Assembly: GCA_030598905.1 (NCBI GenBank)
Contig: JAUVPA010000090.1
Location: 1-7,183, forward strand
Direction: 5' to 3'
Length of the DNA: 7,183 nt
From: Acidimicrobiia bacterium
GTDB lineage: Bacteria > Actinomycetota > Acidimicrobiia > Spongiisociales > UBA5794
Each line of letters starts with the position of its first letter. The first letter of the stretch is position 1. Of the stretch, positions 1 through 5,158 are shown piece by piece. The notes beneath the pieces were generated by a model. That model worked only from the letters and a program-made list of their open reading frames with translations, searched no databases and was not told the origin of the DNA. Made by a program: the position numbers and the translations under genes.

Positions 1-523
1 GAATCTCATCGTCGAGATCCAGACCTGTGTTGAGGTCGCGAAAACGCGTGATGTACCTCTCCGCACCGGTCGTGTCCACGCTGTACGCCAGTATCCGATC
101 GTTCGGGCTGACCAGCACATTGGCGGTCCGGAAATGGTCGTGGCCTTGCGCTTCGAGATTCTCGTCGAGGAGCACCTGCTCGCTGCTCAACGGCGAACCC
201 TTCATCCTCACCCAAATCCGATAGGGCTTTTCCTCCTCGGTTCGAGTTGAGTACCAATAGGCACCGCGCCTTGCGGGCACGGACAGGTCCGTCTCCTGCG
301 TACGACGCTTTATCTCGCCGAAGATGCGCTGCTGCACCTCATCGGTGTGGCGCATGACGGCTTCGGTGTGGGCGTTTTCCGCTTCGAGGTAAACAATGGC
401 CTCGGCATCGTCTCGGTCGCGAAGCCAGAACCATGGGTCGTCGACGCGATGGCCGTGAATATCGCGAACGTGGGCGCGGCGATCCGCCGCCGGTGGCTTC
501 ATGGGCATGGAAACTTTCCCCAT
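1..523 (-). CDS. ptrB: Oligopeptidase B (protease II, S9A family), N-terminal part, cut by the window edge
   Basis: Cytoplasmic serine peptidase that cleaves short peptides after Arg/Lys. About 174 residues are visible, reading leftward and running off the window at base 1. The N-terminal family signature is clear: PPAADRR near the start, then RVDDPWFWLRDRDD, YLEAENAHTEAVM, the EIKRRTQETDLSVP stretch, YWYSTRTEEEKPY, VLLDEN and LAYSVDTTGAERY. These belong to the entry strand and first blades of the beta-propeller. The Ser-Asp-His catalytic domain would lie further left, outside the window, so activity cannot be judged. The start is uncertain: ATG at 523 has a purine-rich GAGAGG only 3 bases upstream, while ATG at 508 (MPMKPP) fits the usual family N-terminus and follows GGGGAAAG. 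The gene begins 7 bases after the stop of the membrane-protein gene, so the two are probably co-transcribed. Family identity is near certain; oligopeptidase B is strongly favoured over prolyl oligopeptidase. Confidence 0.92.
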   Translation of the reverse strand, partial: MGKVSMPMKPPAADRRAHVRDIHGHRVDDPWFWLRDRDDAEAIVYLEAENAHTEAVMRHTDEVQQRIFGEIKRRTQETDLSVPARRGAYWYSTRTEEEKPYRIWVRMKGSPLSSEQVLLDENLEAQGHDHFRTANVLVSPNDRILAYSVDTTGAERYITRFRDLNTGLDLDDEI

Positions 524-530
524 CGGCCTC

Positions 531-1370
531 TCATGCCTCGTGAGGTACGGTCCGGCTCGACCACTCGGCGCCGAGCCACACCGCCCCGCCAACCGCTACC
601 ACGACGCCGAATCCGAGCAGCGCGAAAGTCTGAAGCACGTAAGAAGCCGAAAACGCCTCGTAGGCCAACTCGCCGAGCACCTCGAGGACCTCACCTCCCA
701 GCCTCTCGAGAATCGACGGTTCGACAACGAGATCGGCGAGGAATGAGAGCAAGGCTGCCACCACGATCGCGATGCCGACGGCAAACACGGACACCGCGCG
801 GTTTGGCGACAAACCGATGAGGACGGCAGCCAGCAACACGGCGAGAGCGGTGGCAAGCGGCCACAACCACGGCACCGTCGCGGCCAACCCGGAATAGGAC
901 GGAAGCTGGCCCTCCTCGAGCACCTCGAAGGCCTCGAAGAACCCATCTGGCAGAAGGTCTACGGCCGATGGCGCAAACTCGCCGAGCAGGCCGAGGACGG
1001 CGTCTTCGACCGCCAGAAGACCAATGACGAGCGGCGAGATCCGGCCCTCGACAACAATGGCATAGACCTCGGCGGCTGTGAACGCGACCGTCGACTGCAT
1101 GACTTCCGATGCCAGCATCGACTCAAAGAGGGACTCCAAGGGAGATCGGACGAGCACCAGCAACGGCAGACCGTCGACCGCAGCATCGACGACTTCGACT
1201 GCAATCACGGCCCGGGACTCCTCCTCGAGAAGGACTTCCGAGACCGTCGCCGTGAATGCTTCTTGATCCACGACGTTGCGGTCGACCCACAGGGCGACGT
1301 TGGCCACCCAAACGAGCAGGGCAATCAGCAACATGAACGTTGCGGTGATCCAAATCCACTGCCTGTTCAG
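531..1370 (-). CDS. Four-helix membrane protein of unknown function, probable CTG start
   Basis: I do not recognise a named family. With the CTG start it has 279 residues: a hydrophobic helix at about 5-28, a long non-cytoplasmic region (about 29-165) rich in acidic and aliphatic residues, then three helices at about 167-187, 193-215 and 246-268, and a short polar tail. An N-terminal helix followed by a region like WVDRNVVDQEAFTATVSEVL is a pattern I associate with uncharacterised actinobacterial membrane proteins. No catalytic motif is visible. Start choice: GGGAGGAA lies 6 bases before an in-frame CTG (1370-1368), followed by NRQWIWITATF. The upstream in-frame ATG at 1442 has no Shine-Dalgarno and adds an odd Arg-rich leader, and the ATG at 1334 would cut into the first helix. 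A TAGGGT box at 1396-1391 could serve as a -10. ptrB follows 7 bases downstream. A real gene with high confidence; function unknown. Confidence 0.8.
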   Translation of the reverse strand: MNRQWIWITATFMLLIALLVWVANVALWVDRNVVDQEAFTATVSEVLLEEESRAVIAVEVVDAAVDGLPLLVLVRSPLESLFESMLASEVMQSTVAFTAAEVYAIVVEGRISPLVIGLLAVEDAVLGLLGEFAPSAVDLLPDGFFEAFEVLEEGQLPSYSGLAATVPWLWPLATALAVLLAAVLIGLSPNRAVSVFAVGIAIVVAALLSFLADLVVEPSILERLGGEVLEVLGELAYEAFSASYVLQTFALLGFGVVVAVGGAVWLGAEWSSRTVPHEA

Positions 1371-1376
1371 AGCGTT

Positions 1377-1382
1377 CCTCCC
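1377..1382 (-). promoter_or_regulatory. Shine-Dalgarno GGGAGG deciding a CTG start
   Basis: On the minus strand GGGAGG is followed by AACGCT and then CTG. It is the only strong ribosome-binding site near the 5' end of the membrane-protein reading frame, and its 6-base spacing is ideal. It therefore argues for initiation at CTG 1370 rather than at the ATG codons at 1442 or 1334. Confidence 0.6.
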
Positions 1383-1501
1383 GGCGGGGCACCCTACTGG
1401 TCGGACTCCTCCTCGACGCCATCGACGAAATCGAAACGACATGGGACGCCAAGGCACAAGACGTTGGGAAGGATGGATCCCCATCGCCGGCCGACCGCGT
1501 T

Positions 1502-1507
1502 TACGCT
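1502..1507 (+). promoter_or_regulatory. Possible -10 box (TACGCT) for a leaderless mRNA
   Basis: TACGCT matches the actinobacterial TANNNT -10 pattern and ends 7 bases before ATG 1515. Transcription would start at or one base before the ATG, which would explain the missing ribosome-binding site. No convincing -35 is seen, and the pattern is short, so a chance match is possible. Confidence 0.3.
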
Positions 1508-1514
1508 GCCCCAT

Positions 1515-1898
1515 ATGCCGAACCGCCCAGCAATTGTCCGAATCGAAGAAGCCAACGAAAACGATCACGCTCGTGTCGTGATCACGTTGGTGTGGCAGGA
1601 GGACGAGTACTCCGGTGAAGCCGTCGGGTTGTCCGACCCGGCAATCCGGCCGCGCCTTGTCGGCGAGGCGACGCTGCGGGCCGTCGAGGGCGTGACGGCG
1701 AACAGGGTGAGTCTGAGACTCGGCGCCATCGCAACAACGGAGTTGGGTCCGAGCCAGGTGGCTATGGCACAGGTCGAGCTCGAAGGTGATAGTGGATCCT
1801 TCGTCGGCAGTGCTCTGCTCAAGAACAGAGACGCATCGGCCGCCACGGTGAAGGCCGTCCTCGATGCGATCAACCGCCGCCTCGAACGTGTGCTCTAG
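1515..1898 (+). CDS. Small uncharacterised protein (127 aa)
   Basis: A soluble protein with no signal peptide or membrane segment. It begins MPNRPAIVRIEEAN and has an alternating strand pattern (ARVVITLVWQ, RVSLRLGAIATTEL, SQVAMAQVELE), then GSFVGSALLKNRDASAATVKA and a C-terminal helix VLDAINRRLERVL. The 'GSAL + charged loop + A-rich helix + LDAINRRL' ending resembles small actinobacterial hypothetical proteins and is faintly like the regulatory domain of 2-isopropylmalate synthase, where a similar strand-helix unit occurs. That likeness is weak and I assign no function. Start: ATG 1515 has no Shine-Dalgarno, but TACGCT at 1502-1507 lies 7 bases upstream, as expected for a leaderless transcript. 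The frame is open further upstream, but that part reads antisense across the membrane-protein gene. It is divergent from the membrane-protein gene and convergent with the CBS gene. A real gene is likely; function unknown. Confidence 0.75.
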   Translation: MPNRPAIVRIEEANENDHARVVITLVWQEDEYSGEAVGLSDPAIRPRLVGEATLRAVEGVTANRVSLRLGAIATTELGPSQVAMAQVELEGDSGSFVGSALLKNRDASAATVKAVLDAINRRLERVL

Positions 1899-2063
1899 GA
1901 GTCCGCTGAGCAATGCCGTTGCTCGAATCGGCGGCCAGACGCGCCAGTCGCAAGGGCGAGGTTTCGACACTCCTCGCGTCGGAATGGCGGGGCCGAGGCC
2001 ACAGCGACTGGTGATGCTCTGGTCGTCGAGATGAGTGACATGTATTGCTCAGCGGGCTCCCAG
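1895..2063. repeat. Imperfect inverted repeat filling a convergent intergenic space (MITE-like or structured RNA)
   Basis: The left arm 1895-1914 and the right arm 2044-2063 are inverted copies identical at 18 of 20 positions. The core CCGCTGAGCAAT (1903-1914) is perfectly repeated as ATTGCTCAGCGG (2044-2055). Both differences are transitions, each of which still allows a G-U pair in one of the two transcripts. Nested nearly on the same centre are CCAGA (1935-1939) with TCTGG (2018-2022), and CCAGTCGC (1944-1951) with GCGACTGG (2004-2011). Between these the two halves still align loosely. A smaller hairpin, GCGAGG/CCTCGC (1956-1961/1972-1977), sits near the centre. The left arm covers the stop codon of the upstream plus-strand gene, and the right arm ends 3 bases before the stop of the CBS gene. 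No reading frame with gene-like content lies inside, and no clear target duplication is seen (CTAG left, CCAG right). A decayed MITE, a REP-like element or a shared bidirectional 3' structure all fit. Confidence 0.6.
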
Positions 2064-2066
2064 TCG

Positions 2067-2438
2067 TCAGTCTTGGGCAAGCGCCCACAGGAGGTCGCGC
2101 ACACCAACGATTCCGAGAAGCTCATCTCGATCCATCACAGGCATATGCCGGTAACCGGTCTCCAGCAGCCACTGCGCGGCCTCGACGACGGGTACGTCGG
2201 GCCCGAACACATCAGGGGCGGAAGTCATCCACCGCGCAACGGTCTGCGACTCGAGGTCGACCTCCTCTGCTGCCGCCCGCAACAGGTCGTGCCCGGTGAA
2301 GATTCCGATGAGCCCAGAGCGATCGACTACGGCGACGGCGTCGATGCCTCGCTCCACCATGGCACGGGCGACGTCGCCGAGACGCGTTTCCGGCCCAGCA
2401 ACCTCGGCCGCCCCACCGACGAGTGCCCCCAGCTTCAT
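2067..2438 (-). CDS. Stand-alone CBS-pair domain protein
   Basis: A 123-residue cytoplasmic protein made almost entirely of two CBS motifs. The first, at about 10-60, contains VARAMVERGIDAVAVVDRSG, then LIGIFTGHDLLRA. The second, at about 68-122, contains VARWMTSAP, VVEAAQWLLETGYRHMPVMD, then LLGIVGVRDLLWAL. The strand-strand-helix pattern and the (G/R)-x-DLL endings are typical of CBS (Bateman) modules, which as a family bind AMP, ATP, S-adenosylmethionine or related adenosyl ligands. No extra catalytic or DNA-binding domain is present, so it presumably acts as a sensor on a partner protein. Start: ATG 2438 has GAGAGGA 5 bases upstream, so the longer frame from 2480 is not needed. It lies 72 bases downstream of the sigma-factor gene on the same strand and is probably co-transcribed with it. 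Family certain; ligand and partner unknown. Confidence 0.92.
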   Translation of the reverse strand: MKLGALVGGAAEVAGPETRLGDVARAMVERGIDAVAVVDRSGLIGIFTGHDLLRAAAEEVDLESQTVARWMTSAPDVFGPDVPVVEAAQWLLETGYRHMPVMDRDELLGIVGVRDLLWALAQD

Positions 2439-2443
2439 GGTGT

Positions 2444-2450
2444 TCCTCTC
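2444..2450 (-). promoter_or_regulatory. Shine-Dalgarno GAGAGGA of the CBS gene, in a possible small hairpin
   Basis: GAGAGGA lies 5 bases before ATG 2438 and fixes the start. Its GAGAG part can pair with CTCTC 10 bases earlier in the mRNA (genome 2465-2461), with a CG-rich loop. Such a stem could hide the site, but it has only five base pairs. Confidence 0.55.
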
Positions 2451-2510
2451 ACTCGCGGGCGAGAGTAGCGACGCAACCACGGCCTGGGCAGGGCCAAACG
2501 GCCGGTGTCG

Positions 2511-3557
2511 TCAGACCAGGTCTTGTTCGCGGATCCCGAAGCTCGGATGACGGAGGCGGCACAACGCCAGCTTTTCGAGCTGTCGGATCCGCTCTCGCGT
2601 GAGGTTGAACTCCTCGCCGATCTCTTCGAGCGTCCGCGGCACGCCGTCGTAGAAGCCGTAACGCAAGGCGAGGATTCTCCCCTCGCGTTCGGGGAGCCGA
2701 TCGATCGAACGTCGCAGACTGCTGGCGATGTCCAACTCTTCGGTGACCTTCACCGGATCAACGGCATCCTCGTCTTCGATGAAGTCGCCCAGCTGAGCCC
2801 CGTCCTCACCAATCGGTTGCTCGAGTGAAACGGTGTCTGCCACACCGAGGGCAAGCTCGACCTTCGTGACGTCGACGCCCGCTTCTTCGGCGATCTCCTC
2901 GGGCCTTGGGTCGCGCCCGAGCTCGGCTTTGAGTGAGGCCTGTGCAGCTCTCACTGCGGCCAGGGTGTCGTGGAGATGCACCGGGATTCGCACCGTTCGC
3001 GACTTGTCCGCAATCGCCCGCGTGATCGCCTGTCGGATCCACCATGTGGCGTAAGTCGAGAACTTGAAACCCTTGCGCCAGTCGAACTTCTCAACGGCCC
3101 GGATCAACCCGAGGTTGCCCTCCTGGATGAGATCGAGGAAGTCGATGCCAGACGTGTTGGCGTACCGCCTCGCATTGGCGACTACGAGCCGCAGGTTTGC
3201 CGTGAGGAATGCATCCTTGGCCTCCTGGCCGTGGCGGACCTTCCTCTTGAGGCCCATCTCTTCGGTTTTACCCTTGTACTGCTTGGCTTCGAGACGCTCG
3301 AATGCAGCTTGACCGGCTTCGATCTTCTGTGCGTAGTCGACTTCGTTCTCGGCGGTGAGCAGCTCGTACTCGCCGATCGATGTCAGGTACTGCGAGACGA
3401 GATCCGTCGTGAGTCGGCCTCGCTCGTCCGTCAGCTTGTTTTTGTCACGTTCGCGCAGCGTCCGCATCAGCGTGTCGCGCTGCATCCGGTCTTTGGCGTC
3501 CTCGCGCTCGCGATTCGCCCGATCCAAAACCATCTTGCGAGTGTTCCCTGCCGCCAT
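2511..3557 (-). CDS. RNA polymerase sigma-70 factor, primary-like or group 2 (RpoD/SigA/SigB type)
   Basis: A promoter-recognition subunit of RNA polymerase, 348 residues. Region 1.2 is at about 52-82 (DLVSQYLTSIGEYELLTAENEV). Region 2 is at about 117-192 (NLRLVVANARRYA, DLIQEGNLGLIRAVEKFDW, FKFSTYATWWIRQAITRAIADKSRTVRIPVH), holding the core-binding, -10 recognition and melting residues. Region 3 is at about 197-275, and region 4 at about 282-338 with the -35 helix-turn-helix RTLEEIGEEFNLTRERIRQLEK. The highly conserved WWIRQAI and RIPVH mean it should read ordinary housekeeping-type promoters. Region 1.1 is missing: only about 50 charged residues precede region 1.2, as in group 2 factors and short actinobacterial primary factors. 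A Lys/Arg-rich stretch (about 92-113) sits between regions 1.2 and 2. The tail after LRHP (SFGIREQDLV) is not the typical primary-factor ending. Start: GGAGG at 3571-3567, 9 bases before ATG 3557. The CBS gene follows. Primary versus group 2 is unresolved. Confidence 0.93.
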   Translation of the reverse strand: MAAGNTRKMVLDRANREREDAKDRMQRDTLMRTLRERDKNKLTDERGRLTTDLVSQYLTSIGEYELLTAENEVDYAQKIEAGQAAFERLEAKQYKGKTEEMGLKRKVRHGQEAKDAFLTANLRLVVANARRYANTSGIDFLDLIQEGNLGLIRAVEKFDWRKGFKFSTYATWWIRQAITRAIADKSRTVRIPVHLHDTLAAVRAAQASLKAELGRDPRPEEIAEEAGVDVTKVELALGVADTVSLEQPIGEDGAQLGDFIEDEDAVDPVKVTEELDIASSLRRSIDRLPEREGRILALRYGFYDGVPRTLEEIGEEFNLTRERIRQLEKLALCRLRHPSFGIREQDLV

Positions 3558-3566
3558 CTACCTAGT

Positions 3567-3571
3567 CCTCC
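3567..3571 (-). promoter_or_regulatory. Shine-Dalgarno GGAGG of the sigma-factor gene
   Basis: GGAGG lies 9 bases upstream of ATG 3557 on the minus strand and supports that start over the next in-frame Met at residue 9, which has no good site at proper spacing. Confidence 0.65.
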
Positions 3572-3696
3572 ACCAAAGAGACCTGATCTGCCCTGCCCAA
3601 TTCACCCTTTGTTGCCCATACCCAACGCTGGGTTCGTCACCCCCACCACCTTCGTCTCGTCCGCGTCGCACCTCGGGCGCGTCACTCCGTGCGGAG

Positions 3697-3776
3697 TTTG
3701 TGAACGACGTCACAATTTCGGGGTTCGACCCAATATCACACACAGGGGCCGATTTGTGAACCCCCCAAATATCACA
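3697..3776. repeat. Repeated operator-like boxes in the divergent sigma/exporter control region
   Basis: The 300 bases between the two divergent genes (3558-3857) contain no gene. Inside them TTTGTGAAC occurs twice (3697-3705 and 3753-3761) and a CCCAATATCACA-type box twice (3729-3740, and 3764-3776 with one extra A). Together these give five TGTGA/TCACA half-sites at 3699, 3710, 3736, 3755 and 3772. The spacing between the two units is not constant, so this looks like clustered regulator half-sites or a partly duplicated promoter rather than a simple tandem repeat. Read on the minus strand, the second box is TGTGATATT-GGG, an extended -10-like sequence, which could make this a double promoter for the sigma gene. 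The rest of the interval (3558-3690 and 3780-3857) shows nothing I can name apart from the TACCCT box near the exporter start. Confidence 0.45.
3698..3715. promoter_or_regulatory. CRP/FNR-type operator palindrome TTGTGA-N6-TCACAA
   Basis: The site has 6+6 bases of perfect dyad symmetry around ACGACG and matches the TGTGA-N6-TCACA consensus of CRP-family regulators, including actinobacterial GlxR/CRP. It sits about 140 bases upstream of the sigma-factor start and about 140 bases upstream of the exporter start, so it could act on either gene. No CRP-family gene is in the window; the regulator is inferred from the motif alone. Confidence 0.5.
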
Positions 3777-3845
3777 GCTAGCCGCAGCCTTTCACGTGTC
3801 AGGCCTCTCCAGCCTGGTCTGGTGATCGGCCGGGCAGTGACCTCC

Positions 3846-3851
3846 TACCCT
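3846..3851 (+). promoter_or_regulatory. Possible -10 box (TACCCT) for leaderless exporter mRNA
   Basis: TACCCT fits the TANNNT pattern and ends exactly 6 bases before ATG 3858, which would put the transcription start on the A of the ATG. There is no plus-strand Shine-Dalgarno before this gene, so a leaderless transcript is a reasonable reading. No good -35 is visible. Confidence 0.35.
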
Positions 3852-3857
3852 CATCCC

Positions 3858-4502
3858 ATGCCCGATCCAACAGCGCTGGCACTGTTTGTCACCGCGGCGA
3901 TAATTCTTTTCATCGTTCCGGGCCCGGTGGTCCTCTACGTCGTCACCCGCAGCGTCACACAGGGCACCCGCGCCGGACTCGTGTCGGTGCTCGGCGTTCA
4001 CCTCGGCTCGATTGCGCATGTCATCGCTGCCGTCGCCGGTCTGTCGGCGTTGATCGCCGCGTCGGCCACGGCTTTCACCATCGTGAAGTGGGCGGGCGCG
4101 GCTTACCTGGTATTTCTGGGCATCCGCGCCCTCACGACCGGCGATGAGGAGTTCGGCGTCGGCAACGGTCGGCACCGCTCGCTCCGTGTCGTCTTCTGGC
4201 AAGGCGCGCTCGTGAACCTGCTGAACCCGAAGACCGCCTTCTTCTTTCTCGCCTTCGTTCCGCAGTTCGTCGACCCGGCACATGGCAGTACGACCACCCA
4301 GCTCCTGGTACTCGGAGCCCTTTTTGTTGTTGCCGGGATGGTCAGCGACGGGATGTATGCCGTTGTCGGCGGCACTCTGGGCGAACACCTGGCGCGACGA
4401 CCGGCGCTGCGCCGCACACAGCGATACCTCGCTGGAACCATCTACATCGGCCTCGGGGCCGCGGCAGTATTCGGAACGAGCCCGCCAGCGGCGACGGAAT
4501 AG
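3858..4502 (+). CDS. LysE/RhtB-family amino acid (or small metabolite) exporter
   Basis: An inner-membrane efflux protein of 214 residues, the usual length for the family. Hydrophobic segments lie at about 5-29, 39-63, 65-91, 111-138, 147-171 and 188-206, giving the typical six-segment layout. The signature PGP at 21-23 after the first helix, the Gly-rich second helix (GLVSVLGVHLGS), KWAGAAYLVFLGIRAL, and NPKTAFFFLAFVPQFV at about 123-138 are hallmarks of RhtB/LysE transporters, which export amino acids such as homoserine, threonine or leucine by proton-driven exchange. Substrate cannot be read from sequence. Start: ATG 3858 gives a standard N-terminus (MPDPTALALFVTAAI). The longer open frame upstream runs antisense through the sigma gene and is not used. 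It heads the plus-strand operon, with the MBL gene beginning 31 bases after its stop. Family certain, substrate unknown. Confidence 0.93.
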   Translation: MPDPTALALFVTAAIILFIVPGPVVLYVVTRSVTQGTRAGLVSVLGVHLGSIAHVIAAVAGLSALIAASATAFTIVKWAGAAYLVFLGIRALTTGDEEFGVGNGRHRSLRVVFWQGALVNLLNPKTAFFFLAFVPQFVDPAHGSTTTQLLVLGALFVVAGMVSDGMYAVVGGTLGEHLARRPALRRTQRYLAGTIYIGLGAAAVFGTSPPAATE

Positions 4503-4533
4503 GGCCGCCAAGCAGCAACTAGTGTCGCAGTCG

Positions 4534-5157
4534 ATGATCACCGTCCGCCGGCTCGTCGAGTCCTGTGTTGTTATTGGCACCGACACCGCTACGACCCTGA
4601 TCGACCCCGGATCGCTCTCCTTCGAAACCGACGGGCTCGATTCGATCGGTCAGATCGACCGTGTCCTGATCACTCATGAACATCACGACCACGTCAATTC
4701 AGACTTTGTGCGTTGGCTCATCGACCGAGGCAACGATCTCTCTGTGCACGCCAACGACGCCGTCGCAAGGCTCCTGGAACCCCACGGCATCTCCGTGTCC
4801 ACCCAAAACCCGCCGGGTGTCGACTCCGAGGACGTTCTTCACGAGATGGTCCCGAACGGAGCAACTCCGCCGAACCGATCGTTCACCGTTGACGGCGTCT
4901 TCACCCACCCCGGGGACAGCTACCAACCCACGTCCTCTGCGGCTGTGCTGGCACTTCCTCTCCTCACGCCATGGGGAACCGCGACAAAATCTGTCGAGTT
5001 CGCGCGACGGCTCGAGCCAACTGTGGTGGTGCCCGTCCACGACTCGTATCTGAACGCTGGTGGCCGGCAATGGATCCGGAAACTCGTCGGGACGGTGCTG
5101 GCCGATCACAGCATCGAGCTGATCCCGCTCGACTGGGGCGAGAGCGCCACCATCTGA
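4534..5157 (+). CDS. Metallo-beta-lactamase-fold hydrolase, UlaG-like
   Basis: A cytoplasmic metal-dependent hydrolase of 207 residues. The HxHxDH metal motif is intact as HEHHDH (H48, H50, D52, H53), preceded by DRVLITHEH. Further candidate ligands are D128 in THPGDSYQP and H169 in VVVPVHDSY, in the order expected for a dinuclear site. The short size and the GDS and PVHDSY-type motifs suit the UlaG-like/YtkL-type branch rather than true beta-lactamases or glyoxalase II. These proteins act on varied phosphoesters, lactones or unknown substrates, so no substrate is assigned. Start: ATG 4534 lacks a clear Shine-Dalgarno. An in-frame GTG at 4522 (MSQSMITV) is the alternative. The next gene starts one base after its stop codon, so the two are almost surely translationally coupled. 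Family call firm, function open. Confidence 0.88.
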   Translation: MITVRRLVESCVVIGTDTATTLIDPGSLSFETDGLDSIGQIDRVLITHEHHDHVNSDFVRWLIDRGNDLSVHANDAVARLLEPHGISVSTQNPPGVDSEDVLHEMVPNGATPPNRSFTVDGVFTHPGDSYQPTSSAAVLALPLLTPWGTATKSVEFARRLEPTVVVPVHDSYLNAGGRQWIRKLVGTVLADHSIELIPLDWGESATI

Positions 5158-5158
5158 C

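Noticed and set aside
1263..1514. Plus-strand extension of the 127-residue gene
   Set aside because: The added residues read antisense through the 5' end of the membrane-protein gene and have no domain character; the protein-like sequence starts at MPNRPAIV.
1908..1924. GAGCAA-TGCCG-TTGCTC hairpin as an intrinsic terminator of the small plus-strand gene
   Set aside because: The six-pair stem is real but no T-tract follows, and the same bases belong to the larger inverted repeat. It is not called separately.
1443..1970. Minus-strand extension of the membrane-protein frame to an ATG at 1970
   Set aside because: It lies antisense to the small plus-strand gene and across the inverted repeat, its translation is Arg/His/Cys-rich without family character, and it has no ribosome site.
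2481..2510. GGCC-containing short stems after the sigma-factor stop as a terminator
   Set aside because: Only four-pair stems and no T-tract; they look like chance in GC-rich DNA.
3720..3731. GGGGTTCGACCC resembling a tRNA T-arm
   Set aside because: No acceptor, anticodon or D-arm sequence surrounds it.
2970..3857. Long plus-strand frame leading into the exporter gene
   Set aside because: It is the complement of the sigma-factor gene; LysE-family proteins start at MPDPTALALF.
4282..4533. Plus-strand extension of the MBL gene into the exporter gene
   Set aside because: It overlaps the exporter in another frame and adds Arg/Ser-rich filler; the MBL fold starts at MITVRRLV.
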